A stretch of DNA of 19,521 nt from JAAYCI01 sp964367945 (GCA_964367945.1 CAYIZZ010000035.1:1-19521); one strand, 5' to 3'; shown: positions 6,991-14,991, numbered from the stretch's first letter. Made by a program: numbers and translations. Notes: generated by a model from the letters alone, not told the origin.

Positions 6991-7956
6991 ATGAATCACA
7001 CTGGAGATAATTGTCCTATTTGCAAAAATGAGTTTAAAGATAATGATGATGTTGTCATTTGTCCTTTTTGTGGTGCCCCATATCACCGCGAGTGTTACCA
7101 AAAATCCGGGTCGTGTATTTTTGAAGACAAGCACAGTTCCGGATTTGAATATATTTCACCTACCAGTGCTAAAAAGCCCGATTTGAAAGAGCCTTCAGAC
7201 CCCACGCCCACCAAAGGAATTTTGTGCAAGCAATGCCAAACCGCCAACGACTCTTCCAACATTTTCTGTGAGCATTGCGGTGCTTCATTACACGCGCCGG
7301 TCGCTAGTCCTACTTCCACAAAATCCACTGGTTCTTTTTTTAGTGGTCTTTTCAATAATAGCACCCCTAATGTTGATCCCACAGGCGAAATAGATGGTAT
7401 TTCATACCAAGAATGGAGCACTTTTTTTGGGCAAAACGCACCATTTTATCTAAGCCGCATGCAGCTTATGGAGTCTTTGAAACGTCCAATCAGCTTCATG
7501 TTCAGTGCTTTTTTCATCGGTCCGTTTTATTTTGCCTATCGTAAAATTTGGAATTGGGCTGCTATCTGTCTTGGGGCAAATTTCATTTTGGCTATACCGC
7601 AATATATTTTAATTGCCGCCAATGCCGGTGTTTTGTTCTTTCCATCTCTTTCCATGGATACTCTTGGCATCATGAATTCCATATCCACATACCTTCTTTT
7701 AGTCTCTCAGCTTTTATTCGGTATTTTTTCCGTTTACATTTATAAAAACCATGCCAAAAAACATATAAACTCCTTACGAGAAAAAGGTAAAAATGACGCT
7801 ACTTATTATATGGAGCTATCGCGAGCCGGTGGCGTCAGTATCATTGGGGTGCTCATTGTGTTTGTCTTGATGATTGCTTTCTCTTTTGCTTTTGTGATTT
7901 TAATCAGTATTTTAGGTGGTCCTGATGCTTTAGCCGCTTTAACCACCAGTTATTAA
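6991..7956 (+). CDS. Prokaryotic RING-like finger + zinc ribbon + DUF2628-like membrane protein
   Basis: 321 residues. A zinc module at 8-48 has C8-x2-C11, C24-x2-C27, H32-x2-C35, C42 and H48, with CPFCGAPYHRECY, which is the pattern of prokaryotic RING-finger family 1. A zinc ribbon follows with C79-x2-C82 and C93-x2-C96 (KGILCKQCQ, IFCEHCGASL). A flexible Ser/Thr/Pro linker (101-130) leads to a membrane domain resembling DUF2628, with FFIGPFYFAYRKIWNWAA at 174-191. Helices lie near 167-183, 187-210, 228-251 and 281-308. The N-terminus is probably cytoplasmic. AAGGAGATTCCT supports the start. It ends 50 nt before rnfC with no terminator between. Function is unknown; such fingers usually mediate protein or nucleic acid contacts, and assembly or regulation of a membrane complex is only a guess. 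Confidence 0.8.
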   Translation: MNHTGDNCPICKNEFKDNDDVVICPFCGAPYHRECYQKSGSCIFEDKHSSGFEYISPTSAKKPDLKEPSDPTPTKGILCKQCQTANDSSNIFCEHCGASLHAPVASPTSTKSTGSFFSGLFNNSTPNVDPTGEIDGISYQEWSTFFGQNAPFYLSRMQLMESLKRPISFMFSAFFIGPFYFAYRKIWNWAAICLGANFILAIPQYILIAANAGVLFFPSLSMDTLGIMNSISTYLLLVSQLLFGIFSVYIYKNHAKKHINSLREKGKNDATYYMELSRAGGVSIIGVLIVFVLMIAFSFAFVILISILGGPDALAALTTSY

Positions 7957-8006
7957 TAACACTATTTCTTTATTTAGCATTATTATTTTATGAAGGAGAC
8001 CGGACA

Positions 8007-9323
8007 ATGCTTAGCAAACTGCGAAGTTGGGGGCGTGGCACCACAGTGCCTCATCACAAATCCACAACAAACATGGTCACTGTCACCATGCCTCTTCCTG
8101 AAAAAATTTATCTATCTATGCAACAGCACATAGGAGCACCCAGTGTTCCTACCGTCCAACAAGGCGATACCGTCTATGTCGGCACCGTTGTGGGTAAAGC
8201 CGGCGGATTTGTTGGCGCCGATATCCACAGCAGTGTCTCCGGCACTGTTGTTTCGGTAGAGCCAATCACCACTCACACAGGGAACATAGCCGATTGCGTC
8301 ATTGTTGAGCCTGACGGCCAGCAGACCATTGATGCATCCATTGTTCCCCCCACTGTGCGTGATAAGGAAACGTTTTTAGCCGCCATCAGGGCTTGCGGTC
8401 TTGTAGGACTGGGCGGTGCCGGTTTCCCAAGCAGTGTGAAGCTAGCACCTAAAAACCCGGAAAAAATTGATACTCTTGTCATCAATGCAGCCGAGTGCGA
8501 GCCCTATATCACTTCCGACAACAGGGAAATCATCGAATGTAGCGATAGCATCTTATCCGGTATCATGGCCTGTAAAAAATACCTGAATATACCAAAAGTC
8601 ATCATCGGTATCGAGCGAAACAAGCCCGAGGCCATGGATTTACTTTTCAGCCTGACCGCGGGTGACTCTGAGCTTGAAGTATGTCCACTGCCTTCTCACT
8701 ATCCACAAGGTGCTGAGAAGGTGCTGATACAAACTGCCACTTCTCGCGAAGTTCCGGGCAATGGTTTGCCTGCCGACATCGGAGTATTGGTACTTAATGT
8801 AACCACGGTTTCCGCTATAGGCAAATACCTTGCCAGCGGTATACCACTAACATCAAAACGGTTGACTGTAGACGGTGGTTGCATAACCAACCCCCAAAAT
8901 GTAGAGGTGCCTATAGGCACTCCTGTAAAAGATGTTATAGCTTTTTGTGGTGGCTTTGCGTCTGCGCCTTCCAAGATTTTGATGGGCGGCCCAATGATGG
9001 GTGTTGCTCTTATCGACACATCCGTGCCGATTGTAAAACAAAACAACGCCATATTGGCACTGACAGATAAAGAGTCTTTATTCCCTACCCAGACTCCATG
9101 CATCCGATGCGGCCGATGCGTGATGAGCTGTCCTGTGAACTTGTCACCTATTGAGATAAAAGAAGCTTATGATAAACAAGAAATAGAGGTTTTACAAGAT
9201 TTGCATGCCGAGGTCTGTATGGGCTGCGGCGTGTGTAGTTACGTATGTCCTGCCAAGATACCACTGTCACCTGTCACTACTTTGTCAAGACAACTGGTAA
9301 TAAAACAAGCACGAAAATCTTAA
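8007..9323 (+). CDS. rnfC: Rnf electron transport complex subunit C
   Basis: 438 residues, the usual size of Clostridial RnfC. RnfC is the peripheral cytoplasmic subunit that binds FMN and NAD(H) and exchanges electrons with ferredoxin-linked RnfB. The nucleotide-flavin site is the Complex I 51-kDa-like segment GLVGLGGAGFPS (131-142), followed by NAAECEPYITSD (160-171). Two [4Fe-4S] clusters lie near the C-terminus: C365-x2-C368-x2-C371-x3-C375 and C404-x2-C407-x2-C410-x3-C414. GAAGGAGA (7992-7999) precedes the ATG at the right distance. First of six contiguous rnf genes in the order C-D-G-E-A-B typical of acetogens and other Clostridia. Confidence 0.97.
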   Translation: MLSKLRSWGRGTTVPHHKSTTNMVTVTMPLPEKIYLSMQQHIGAPSVPTVQQGDTVYVGTVVGKAGGFVGADIHSSVSGTVVSVEPITTHTGNIADCVIVEPDGQQTIDASIVPPTVRDKETFLAAIRACGLVGLGGAGFPSSVKLAPKNPEKIDTLVINAAECEPYITSDNREIIECSDSILSGIMACKKYLNIPKVIIGIERNKPEAMDLLFSLTAGDSELEVCPLPSHYPQGAEKVLIQTATSREVPGNGLPADIGVLVLNVTTVSAIGKYLASGIPLTSKRLTVDGGCITNPQNVEVPIGTPVKDVIAFCGGFASAPSKILMGGPMMGVALIDTSVPIVKQNNAILALTDKESLFPTQTPCIRCGRCVMSCPVNLSPIEIKEAYDKQEIEVLQDLHAEVCMGCGVCSYVCPAKIPLSPVTTLSRQLVIKQARKS

Positions 9324-9335
9324 AAAGGAGCACTC

Positions 9336-10337
9336 ATGATAATGCAAGAAGGTAAATTGTCTGTTTCATCTTCACCTCATATTTTTTCCGGCGTTACCAC
9401 ACGCACCATAATGATGGGTGTTACCATTGCTTTGCTACCCACATTGGTAGCCTCTGCTTTCATTTTCGGGTGGAGCGTGTTATTGCTTACTGCTGTTACA
9501 GTAGCGGCATGTGTAGGCTTCGAGGCACTTTGGTGCTTCCTTATGAAAAAGCCCATGTCCATAGGTGACTTGTCTGCTGTTGTCACCGGTTTGATATTAG
9601 CCTTTAACTTGCCTCCGGCTTTCCCACTTTGGATGGCTGTTATCGGTGCTTTCATTTCTATCATCATCACAAAACAGCTTTTTGGTGGCTTAGGTCTTAA
9701 TTTTGCCAATCCTGCTTTGGTCGGCCGTATGGTGCTACAACTTTCATTCACCGGCGACATGATAACATATGTTTATCCTGCTAGCATGCAGGGTGTGGAT
9801 ATTTTAGCCAGTTCCACTCCGCTATATGCCTTGCGCGACGGCACTGTCCCACTACTTGATATGCTGCTTGGCACTCATGCCGGAGTTTTGGGTGAAACAT
9901 GTGCCATAACCCTGATCATGGGTGGTGTGTTCATGATAGCCACCCGTATCATCAGCCCCTTGATTCCTGCATTTTACATCGGCGGAACATTTTTATTTAC
10001 ATTCTTGTTTGGCCTTGGTGATTTATCTGTTTCTGTTTCTTTATTCCAAAGCTTTGCCTCTATATTTGGTGGTGGTTTATTGCTGGGTGCTTTTTTCATG
10101 GCTACTGACTACACAACCAGCCCCTACACACGCAGCGGAAAAATTGTCTACGGCCTGATACTGGCCCTGTTCACCGCTACCATCAGGCAATGGAGCAACG
10201 CCCCTGAAGGTGTATCTTATGCACTTTTACTTGCCAATTTAATTGTACCTTATATAAACAGTATATGTCGGCAACGTCCCATGGGCATTGCTCGCAAACT
10301 GAAAAAATCCGCCGAAAAGGAGGTTTCCAATGGCTGA
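9336..10337 (+). CDS. rnfD: Rnf electron transport complex subunit D
   Basis: 333 residues, an integral membrane protein with about nine or ten helices, homologous to NqrB. Family members carry a covalent FMN on a Thr; here the candidate is T161 in ASSTPL (158-163), matching the S-x-T-P-L pattern of RnfD. NLPPAFPLWMAVIG and LGLNFANPALVGR are family signatures. AAAAGGAG lies 5 nt before the ATG at 9336; an ATG two codons later is possible but less well spaced. Its end overlaps rnfG by 8 nt, and rnfC ends 12 nt upstream, so translation is coupled. Flavin attachment would need an ApbE-type flavin transferase, which is not in this window. Confidence 0.95.
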   Translation: MIMQEGKLSVSSSPHIFSGVTTRTIMMGVTIALLPTLVASAFIFGWSVLLLTAVTVAACVGFEALWCFLMKKPMSIGDLSAVVTGLILAFNLPPAFPLWMAVIGAFISIIITKQLFGGLGLNFANPALVGRMVLQLSFTGDMITYVYPASMQGVDILASSTPLYALRDGTVPLLDMLLGTHAGVLGETCAITLIMGGVFMIATRIISPLIPAFYIGGTFLFTFLFGLGDLSVSVSLFQSFASIFGGGLLLGAFFMATDYTTSPYTRSGKIVYGLILALFTATIRQWSNAPEGVSYALLLANLIVPYINSICRQRPMGIARKLKKSAEKEVSNG

Positions 10338-11646
10338 TAAAAATATTCAGGCAGGCGCTGATCCTACCACAAAAGCCTCGCCCTCGCCTAATCCCTCCGA
10401 TACCGGCCACATACCGCTGAAGGGTGTGCCCCGAACACCACTTCCCACCCCTCAAAGGTTCAACCTAAAAAACACAGCCTCACATCAGCTTTCACCAAAA
10501 GAAAACGAGCCCAAAGAGCCTATTGTGACTACTCAAGATACGCAAGAATCGCCTGAAGTAACTGAAACTCCCGAGATAGCTGAAGTTCCCAAAGAAAATA
10601 TTTCTGAAAATTCATCTGCCGGCACAATATCTTCCACGCCAAAAAAGCCGCCTAAAACTCAAGAGCAGATGGATTATGAATCGGCTATGAAAAATCACTT
10701 TAAAGAAAAATATTGGCAGCCGATATTTAGACCCATTGTGGTTTTAGTCAGCATTTGTGTTGTCACCAGTTTACTGTTATCTTTAACAAACTCTGTGACA
10801 CAGCCGATTATTGCACAAAATCTTGCTGCTGCCGCCGAGCAAAGCCGCCTTTTATTGCTACCAAATGCTGAAGGCTTTGAGTCTGTCGACACTGCAGGTG
10901 CTGAAAATGTTACTGCAATATACAGCACCACCAACAATGTCGGCTGGATTATAGAAGCCTCTGCGCAAGGATATGCAGGAAAGGTACCTGTCATGGTAGC
11001 TTTTGATGATGGTGGCACCATTCTTGGCGTTTCATTCCCTGAAAACAGCGAAACGGTGGGTCTTGGCCAAAAAGTAAGAGAGCCTGAGTTTGCCCAGCAG
11101 TTTACAGACATCTCTGCTGAAAACATCACACTCGGCGATATTGATAAAATTGCGTCGGCCACCATTTCCAGCAGTGCCGCCGTAAATGCAATAAATGCAG
11201 CTATCAATGCCTACCATGTGCAAACCGGCACGTCTTCCGGTGTCATACCTACCGAAATCTCTGATGTGGGTGAATATTTGCTACCGGGCGAGATGCTGGT
11301 TCCCATCACTATCGATGCTAGCGATGTGCAGTCCACAGCTTATCATAGCGATAAAGGAAATTACATCATTTATGGCCAGGCGCAAAGTAGCGCTTCCCTT
11401 GTCACTGCGGCAGTTGCCATGGATGCTGAGGGCACCATCTTAAACTTGTGGATTGACACCTCGGGCGAGAGCGAACAATATGGCCAAACACTTGCATCAA
11501 ACCGCGATTTCCTTGACAGTTTTGTCGGGCTTGACTATCCGGCAGACGTCGACGCTGTGGCCGATATCACCAGTTCTTCAGCCACTGTGATGCAAGCTGT
11601 CAATTCTGCCCTTGCGGCACTATCTTCGGCAAAGGAGGCTTCCTAA
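10330..11646 (+). CDS. rnfG: Rnf subunit G with N-terminal extension and two FMN-binding domains
   Basis: 438 residues, about twice the usual 180-210 of RnfG. Residues 1-128 are a Pro/Glu/Thr-rich, probably disordered cytoplasmic extension. One membrane helix (about 134-155) follows, then the outside-facing part. FMN-binding domain 1 (about 203-298) has ETVGLGQKV (241-249) and ASATIS with candidate flavinylated T278, aligning with canonical SGAT. Domain 2 (about 342-432) repeats the pattern: GTILNLW parallels GTILGVS of domain 1. Its attachment motif has decayed to ADIT (T414) and the ETxGLG motif has become ESEQYG. RnfG passes electrons on the outer face between RnfD and the RnfA/E core. The start codon is supported by AAAAGGAGG and overlaps rnfD by 8 nt. 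Identity as RnfG is secure; whether domain 2 holds a flavin is open. Confidence 0.93.
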   Translation: MADKNIQAGADPTTKASPSPNPSDTGHIPLKGVPRTPLPTPQRFNLKNTASHQLSPKENEPKEPIVTTQDTQESPEVTETPEIAEVPKENISENSSAGTISSTPKKPPKTQEQMDYESAMKNHFKEKYWQPIFRPIVVLVSICVVTSLLLSLTNSVTQPIIAQNLAAAAEQSRLLLLPNAEGFESVDTAGAENVTAIYSTTNNVGWIIEASAQGYAGKVPVMVAFDDGGTILGVSFPENSETVGLGQKVREPEFAQQFTDISAENITLGDIDKIASATISSSAAVNAINAAINAYHVQTGTSSGVIPTEISDVGEYLLPGEMLVPITIDASDVQSTAYHSDKGNYIIYGQAQSSASLVTAAVAMDAEGTILNLWIDTSGESEQYGQTLASNRDFLDSFVGLDYPADVDAVADITSSSATVMQAVNSALAALSSAKEAS

Positions 11647-12330
11647 ATGGACAAACCAAAACGCTCTAATCTATCGGTTTTTACAGCAGGTTTTCTGCGT
11701 GAAAATCCTGTACTACGCCTAGTTTTGGGCACATGTCCCACCCTTGCCGTCACCACTGCTGTTTTCAATGGTATAGGCATGGGCGCGGCCGCCACTTTTG
11801 TATTAATCTGTTCCAATGTGGTTATTTCTGCTTTGCGTAACTTTATCCCATCTAGGGTTCGCCTGCCCAGTTTCATCGTCATCATAGCATCCTTTGTTAC
11901 ATTGGTGCATATGCTTATCAGGGCATTTTTACCTGAGCTGAACGAGTCGTTGGGCGTATTCTTACCGCTTATCACTGTAAACTGCATCATCTTAGGCCGT
12001 GCAGAGATGTTTGCCTCTAAAAACGGTGTCGTCGCCTCGGCGCTGGACGGCCTTGGCATGGGCATCGGCTTTACCATAGTCATCACGTTTATGAGCGCCA
12101 TTAGGGAGCTTCTGGGCGCAGGAACGCTAATGGGTTTTCAAATCATCCCTGAAGAAATCTCTCCTTTAGGCATCATGGGCCTACCTCCCGGCGGATTTTT
12201 CGTCTTTGGTATTTGCATGGCCTTAGCTTTTTATTTCGAGCATAAAATCGGCAACAACCCCAGCAAAAACATTGCATGTGGCACCTGTCCTTCTGCAGAA
12301 TTTTGCACTGCGAAAGGAGATGAAGAATAA
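11647..12330 (+). CDS. rnfE: Rnf electron transport complex subunit E
   Basis: 227 residues, a six-helix membrane protein of the RnfA/RnfE (NqrD/NqrE) family. In structures of this family RnfA and RnfE form an inverted pair whose four cysteines hold a [2Fe-2S] cluster in the membrane. The matching cysteines here are C30 in LGTCPTLAV and C113 in TVNCIILGRAE. The C-terminus after the last helix carries an extra cysteine motif, C211-x2-C214-x5-C220 (ACGTCPSAEFC). The ATG directly follows the rnfG stop, with AAAGGAGG in the end of rnfG. The stop shares one base with the rnfA start. Confidence 0.95.
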   Translation: MDKPKRSNLSVFTAGFLRENPVLRLVLGTCPTLAVTTAVFNGIGMGAAATFVLICSNVVISALRNFIPSRVRLPSFIVIIASFVTLVHMLIRAFLPELNESLGVFLPLITVNCIILGRAEMFASKNGVVASALDGLGMGIGFTIVITFMSAIRELLGAGTLMGFQIIPEEISPLGIMGLPPGGFFVFGICMALAFYFEHKIGNNPSKNIACGTCPSAEFCTAKGDEE

Positions 12331-12959
12331 TGGGACTAAAACTTGCATTCATCTTTTTTTCCATGATTTTGGTCAATAACTATGTGCTGGTAAAGTTTTT
12401 AGGCATCTGTCCATTCCTTGGTGTTTCCGGCAAACTTAAAAGCTCTGTAGGCATGAGTTTCGCAGTTATCTTTGTCATGGTTTTAGCCACTGCCGCCACT
12501 TGGCCCATATACACTTACTTTTTAGTACCTTATGGCCTTGAATACCTCAACAATATCTGTTTTATCCTTGTTATCGCTGTTTTAGTGCAACTGGTAGAAA
12601 TTACTCTGCGTAAATATATCCCACCTTTATACAAATCGCTTGGTATTTTTTTACCACTTATCACCACAAACTGTGCCGTTTTAGGTGTCACTATTTTAAA
12701 CATCGAAACAGCCAGTTTGATTGATGCAACTGCACCTTACTACACTTATGGTGAGGCATTGATATCTGCCGCCGGTGCAGGGGTAGGATTTTTAGTAGCT
12801 ATGGTTCTTTTCACAGGGGTGCGTCGTGTGCTTGACCGTGCAAAGCCACCGAAAAGCTTCGAAGGCCTTCCGCTCACCTTGGTTGCAGCTTCCATCACCA
12901 GTATTTCTTTCATGGGCTTTGGTGGAATTTTAGAAAACCTGTTTGGCATCGCACTGTAA
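12330..12959 (+). CDS. rnfA: Rnf electron transport complex subunit A
   Basis: 209 residues, the second RnfA/RnfE-type six-helix membrane subunit, of normal length. Cluster cysteines are C27 in LGICPFLGVSGK and C115 in TTNCAVLGVTILN, in the same relative places as in RnfE. With RnfE it forms the trans-membrane electron path and is central to ion translocation. The start overlaps the rnfE stop by one base (TAATG), preceded by AAAGGAGAT within rnfE. An 81-nt gap, longer than elsewhere in the operon, separates it from rnfB. Sequence alone does not tell whether Na+ or H+ is moved. Confidence 0.96.
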   Translation: MGLKLAFIFFSMILVNNYVLVKFLGICPFLGVSGKLKSSVGMSFAVIFVMVLATAATWPIYTYFLVPYGLEYLNNICFILVIAVLVQLVEITLRKYIPPLYKSLGIFLPLITTNCAVLGVTILNIETASLIDATAPYYTYGEALISAAGAGVGFLVAMVLFTGVRRVLDRAKPPKSFEGLPLTLVAASITSISFMGFGGILENLFGIAL

Positions 12960-13040
12960 TGTTTCTCATTTCTTAAATAAAATCCATTGTGCAATTCACA
13001 CATATCAGTGTCACATTGCCATTATAAAGGAGTCTTATTT

Positions 13041-13835
13041 ATGTCCGTAGCTGTTGCTGTTCTTATTGTAGCCTCTACAGGTTTGCTGGGCGCAATCGTC
13101 CTTGTTATTGCATCTAAGTTCATGTCGGTTGTTGTGGACGAGCGTATAGAGCAAATTTCTGCTGTTTTGCCGGCTGTCAACTGCGGCGCATGTGGTTTTG
13201 CCGGTTGCGCCGATTATGCCACCAGTATTGTAGAAAATAATGTAGCGGTAAACTTGTGTGTACCCGGTGGAGCCGCCACAGCAGACGATGTCGCCGGTAT
13301 CATGGGCACTGTTGCAGGAGAAGTGGCTCAGTACAAGGCCATCATCGCATGTCAGGGGTCTTCTGAGTATACCACCGATAAATATAACTATAGCGGTCTT
13401 GCATCTTGTGCCACAAACGCGGTACTGCATGGTGGATACAAGTCATGTTCATATGGATGTCTTGGCTTTGGTGACTGCGTACGAGCATGTAAGTTTGGCG
13501 CTATTAGCGTAAACGATGGTATCGCACGCGTGAATCCCGAGCTATGTACAGGATGTGGCGCATGTGAAGAGGCATGTCCAAAACGTGTTATTTGGATTCG
13601 CGAGGTTAGCGAAAAGCCTGTTGTAATGTGTGCCAATCATCATCGTGGTGCCGCCACTCGTAAAGAGTGTACTGCCGGATGTATCGGCTGTAAAAAATGT
13701 GAAAAAACATGTCCCGATGGTGCTATCACTGTAACTGAAAACGTAGCTCGTATTGATTTAGAAAAATGCACCGGATGCAGAGCATGTGTAAACATATGCC
13801 CTGTAAAAGCTATTGCTATACCAAAAGCTGTATAA
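13041..13835 (+). CDS. rnfB: Rnf electron transport complex subunit B, multi-cluster ferredoxin subunit
   Basis: From the ATG at 13041 (AAAGGAG at 13026-13032) the protein has 264 residues; an upstream in-frame ATG at 12987 has no ribosome binding site and would spoil the membrane anchor. The N-terminal helix (about 3-25) anchors it. A first cluster is bound by C48-x2-C51-x4-C56-x16-C73 (NCGACGFAGCADY). Ferredoxin-like sites follow: C136/C140/C146/C150, C169-x2-C172-x2-C175-x3-C179, C214-x2-C217-x2-C220-x3-C224 and C243-x2-C246-x2-C249-x3-C253. Extra cysteines at C104, C123, C197 and C210 could complete a further cluster. RnfB accepts electrons from reduced ferredoxin. It is the last gene of the operon and is followed by a terminator. 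Confidence 0.96.
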   Translation: MSVAVAVLIVASTGLLGAIVLVIASKFMSVVVDERIEQISAVLPAVNCGACGFAGCADYATSIVENNVAVNLCVPGGAATADDVAGIMGTVAGEVAQYKAIIACQGSSEYTTDKYNYSGLASCATNAVLHGGYKSCSYGCLGFGDCVRACKFGAISVNDGIARVNPELCTGCGACEEACPKRVIWIREVSEKPVVMCANHHRGAATRKECTAGCIGCKKCEKTCPDGAITVTENVARIDLEKCTGCRACVNICPVKAIAIPKAV

Positions 13836-13858
13836 ATTATACCTTTAACTCAAACTTA

Positions 13859-13898
13859 AAACCCCCGCATTGTTTTCACACATACGGGGGTTTGTTTT
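13859..13898 (+). terminator. Terminator closing the rnf operon (possibly bidirectional)
   Basis: Arms AAACCCCCG (13859-13867) and CGGGGGTTT (13885-13893) form a 9-bp GC-rich stem with a 17-nt loop, followed by GTTTT. It lies 23 nt after the rnfB stop and 8 nt before the stop of the convergent cyclo-ligase gene. The minus-strand side ends in TTTTAAGTTT, so it could serve both directions. Confidence 0.88.
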
Positions 13899-13905
13899 AT
13901 AAAAA

Positions 13906-14505
13906 TCAATCTTTTTTTGGTATTTTAATCTCAATTGTTTCGCTCACTATCCAGTTTACAGGATAGTCCCATTCATCTCGCAAAATGCTATCTTGCAACA
14001 GCTCATCAAAACACAAACACACTGTAGGACACGCTACATTTGGCAAATACCTGTCATAATACCCGCCACCATGCCCCAGCCTATATCCATTTCTATCTGC
14101 CGCAATGCAAGGCACTATCACTAAGTCGAGCTTGCTTGGAAGTATCAATGGCGCATCTATTTTCGGCTGTGGCACTCCGTATTTCCCAACACTTACATCA
14201 TCCATCGAGGCAATCTGCAGTGCGTCCATTTTTCCTTTACCAAAACAATACGGTGCATACACTTTTTTGCCATCACTCAGTGCTTGTGTTACCATCTCGT
14301 TTGTTCTGGGCTCTGTTTTTGTGCTGATATACAAAAACACGTTTTGGCTTTCTTTCCAGCATTTGAGATTTTCCACTCTTTTTGTAATGTCATCACTTGC
14401 CTTTTTTATATATTCACCAGGCAGTTTTGCCATTTTTTCTCGCAAAATCTCTCTTTGCATCTTTTTTTCTTCTTTAAGCAAATGAACTGCCCCTTTTCTT
14501 GTCAA
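13906..14505 (-). CDS. 5-formyltetrahydrofolate cyclo-ligase
   Basis: This enzyme uses ATP to convert 5-formyltetrahydrofolate to 5,10-methenyltetrahydrofolate, returning stored folate to one-carbon metabolism. The hallmark GYRLGHGGGYYDRYL (140-154) is intact, with GKYGVPQP (108-115) and the substrate-region TKTEPRT (62-68). The start is uncertain. The longest form begins at a TTG (14505) overlapping the upstream yccF-like stop as TTGA, with GGTGG 10 nt before. Another TTG at 14481 follows AAAAGGGG by 8 nt, and the ATG at 14460 gives 184 residues, closest to the family length (MQREILREKMAKLP aligns with other N-termini) but has only a weak purine run. It is second in a two-gene minus-strand unit. 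Confidence 0.9.
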   Translation of the reverse strand: MTRKGAVHLLKEEKKMQREILREKMAKLPGEYIKKASDDITKRVENLKCWKESQNVFLYISTKTEPRTNEMVTQALSDGKKVYAPYCFGKGKMDALQIASMDDVSVGKYGVPQPKIDAPLILPSKLDLVIVPCIAADRNGYRLGHGGGYYDRYLPNVACPTVCLCFDELLQDSILRDEWDYPVNWIVSETIEIKIPKKD

Positions 14506-14870
14506 CGTTTATACACCACCGCCGCACCAAAAGGCATCAGCGCTATCTTTGCAATCTTGAAACACTGCATTCCAAAAGGAATTCCCACAAAGGTAAGGCA
14601 CAAAAGCGCACCGTTTATCACTGCTTCCAGCGCCAGTAGCCATCCTGCAAATATTATCCAAAAGAAATTTGCCACCGCTGATCTTTTTCTTCCTGTATAC
14701 ACCACTTCTTTACCAAACGGAAAAAAACATAATTTTGCTATTTCAAAGCACTGGATACCAATGGGCATGCCAATAAAGGTGAGGCACCACAAAACACCTA
14801 CAATCATCCACGACATCCCTTGCCAAAACCCCGCAAAGATAAACCATAATATGTTACCAAGACATCCCAT
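14502..14870 (-). CDS. YccF family inner-membrane protein
   Basis: 122 residues built from two similar halves. Residues 6-59 contain NILWFIFAG and CLTFIGMPIGIQCFEIAKL followed by PFGKEVVY. Residues 68-121 contain NFFWIIFAG and CLTFVGIPFGMQCFKIAKI followed by PFGAAVVY. This duplicated pattern defines the YccF (DUF307) family, membrane proteins of unknown function. Two hydrophobic stretches per half suggest a compact polytopic protein. GGGAGGG lies just upstream of the ATG on the minus strand. It overlaps the cyclo-ligase gene, but no functional link is known. Confidence 0.9.
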   Translation of the reverse strand: MGCLGNILWFIFAGFWQGMSWMIVGVLWCLTFIGMPIGIQCFEIAKLCFFPFGKEVVYTGRKRSAVANFFWIIFAGWLLALEAVINGALLCLTFVGIPFGMQCFKIAKIALMPFGAAVVYKR

Positions 14871-14982
14871 ATAATCCCTCCCTTGGCTATATTATATATC
14901 ATACTTTGCTTTTTTGCCATCATATCATTATATAGCACTACATAACTTTACATGCTTTTTACTTTTTTATCCTTATTAAGTA

Positions 14983-14991
14983 TGCTATAAT
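14983..14991 (+). promoter_or_regulatory. Extended -10 promoter of the phosphatase gene
   Basis: TGCTATAAT is a TG-n-TATAAT extended -10 box, 52 nt upstream of the start codon at 15043. No good -35 hexamer is seen, which is common for extended -10 promoters. The divergent yccF-like gene probably starts from one of two TATAAT boxes on the minus strand in the same 172-nt gap. Confidence 0.55.

Noticed and set aside
8273..9103. Minus-strand open frames within rnfC
   Set aside because: They lie opposite a conserved gene and show no family motif or start signal; similar shadows lie opposite rnfD, rnfG, rnfE, rnfA and rnfB.
12987..13040. Longer rnfB start adding 18 residues
   Set aside because: The added residues are polar and non-homologous, and AAAGGAG is positioned for the ATG at 13041, which starts directly at the membrane anchor.
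14040..14874. Plus-strand frames of 95-196 codons opposite the cyclo-ligase and YccF genes
   Set aside because: They are shadows of two well-supported minus-strand genes and lack ribosome binding sites.
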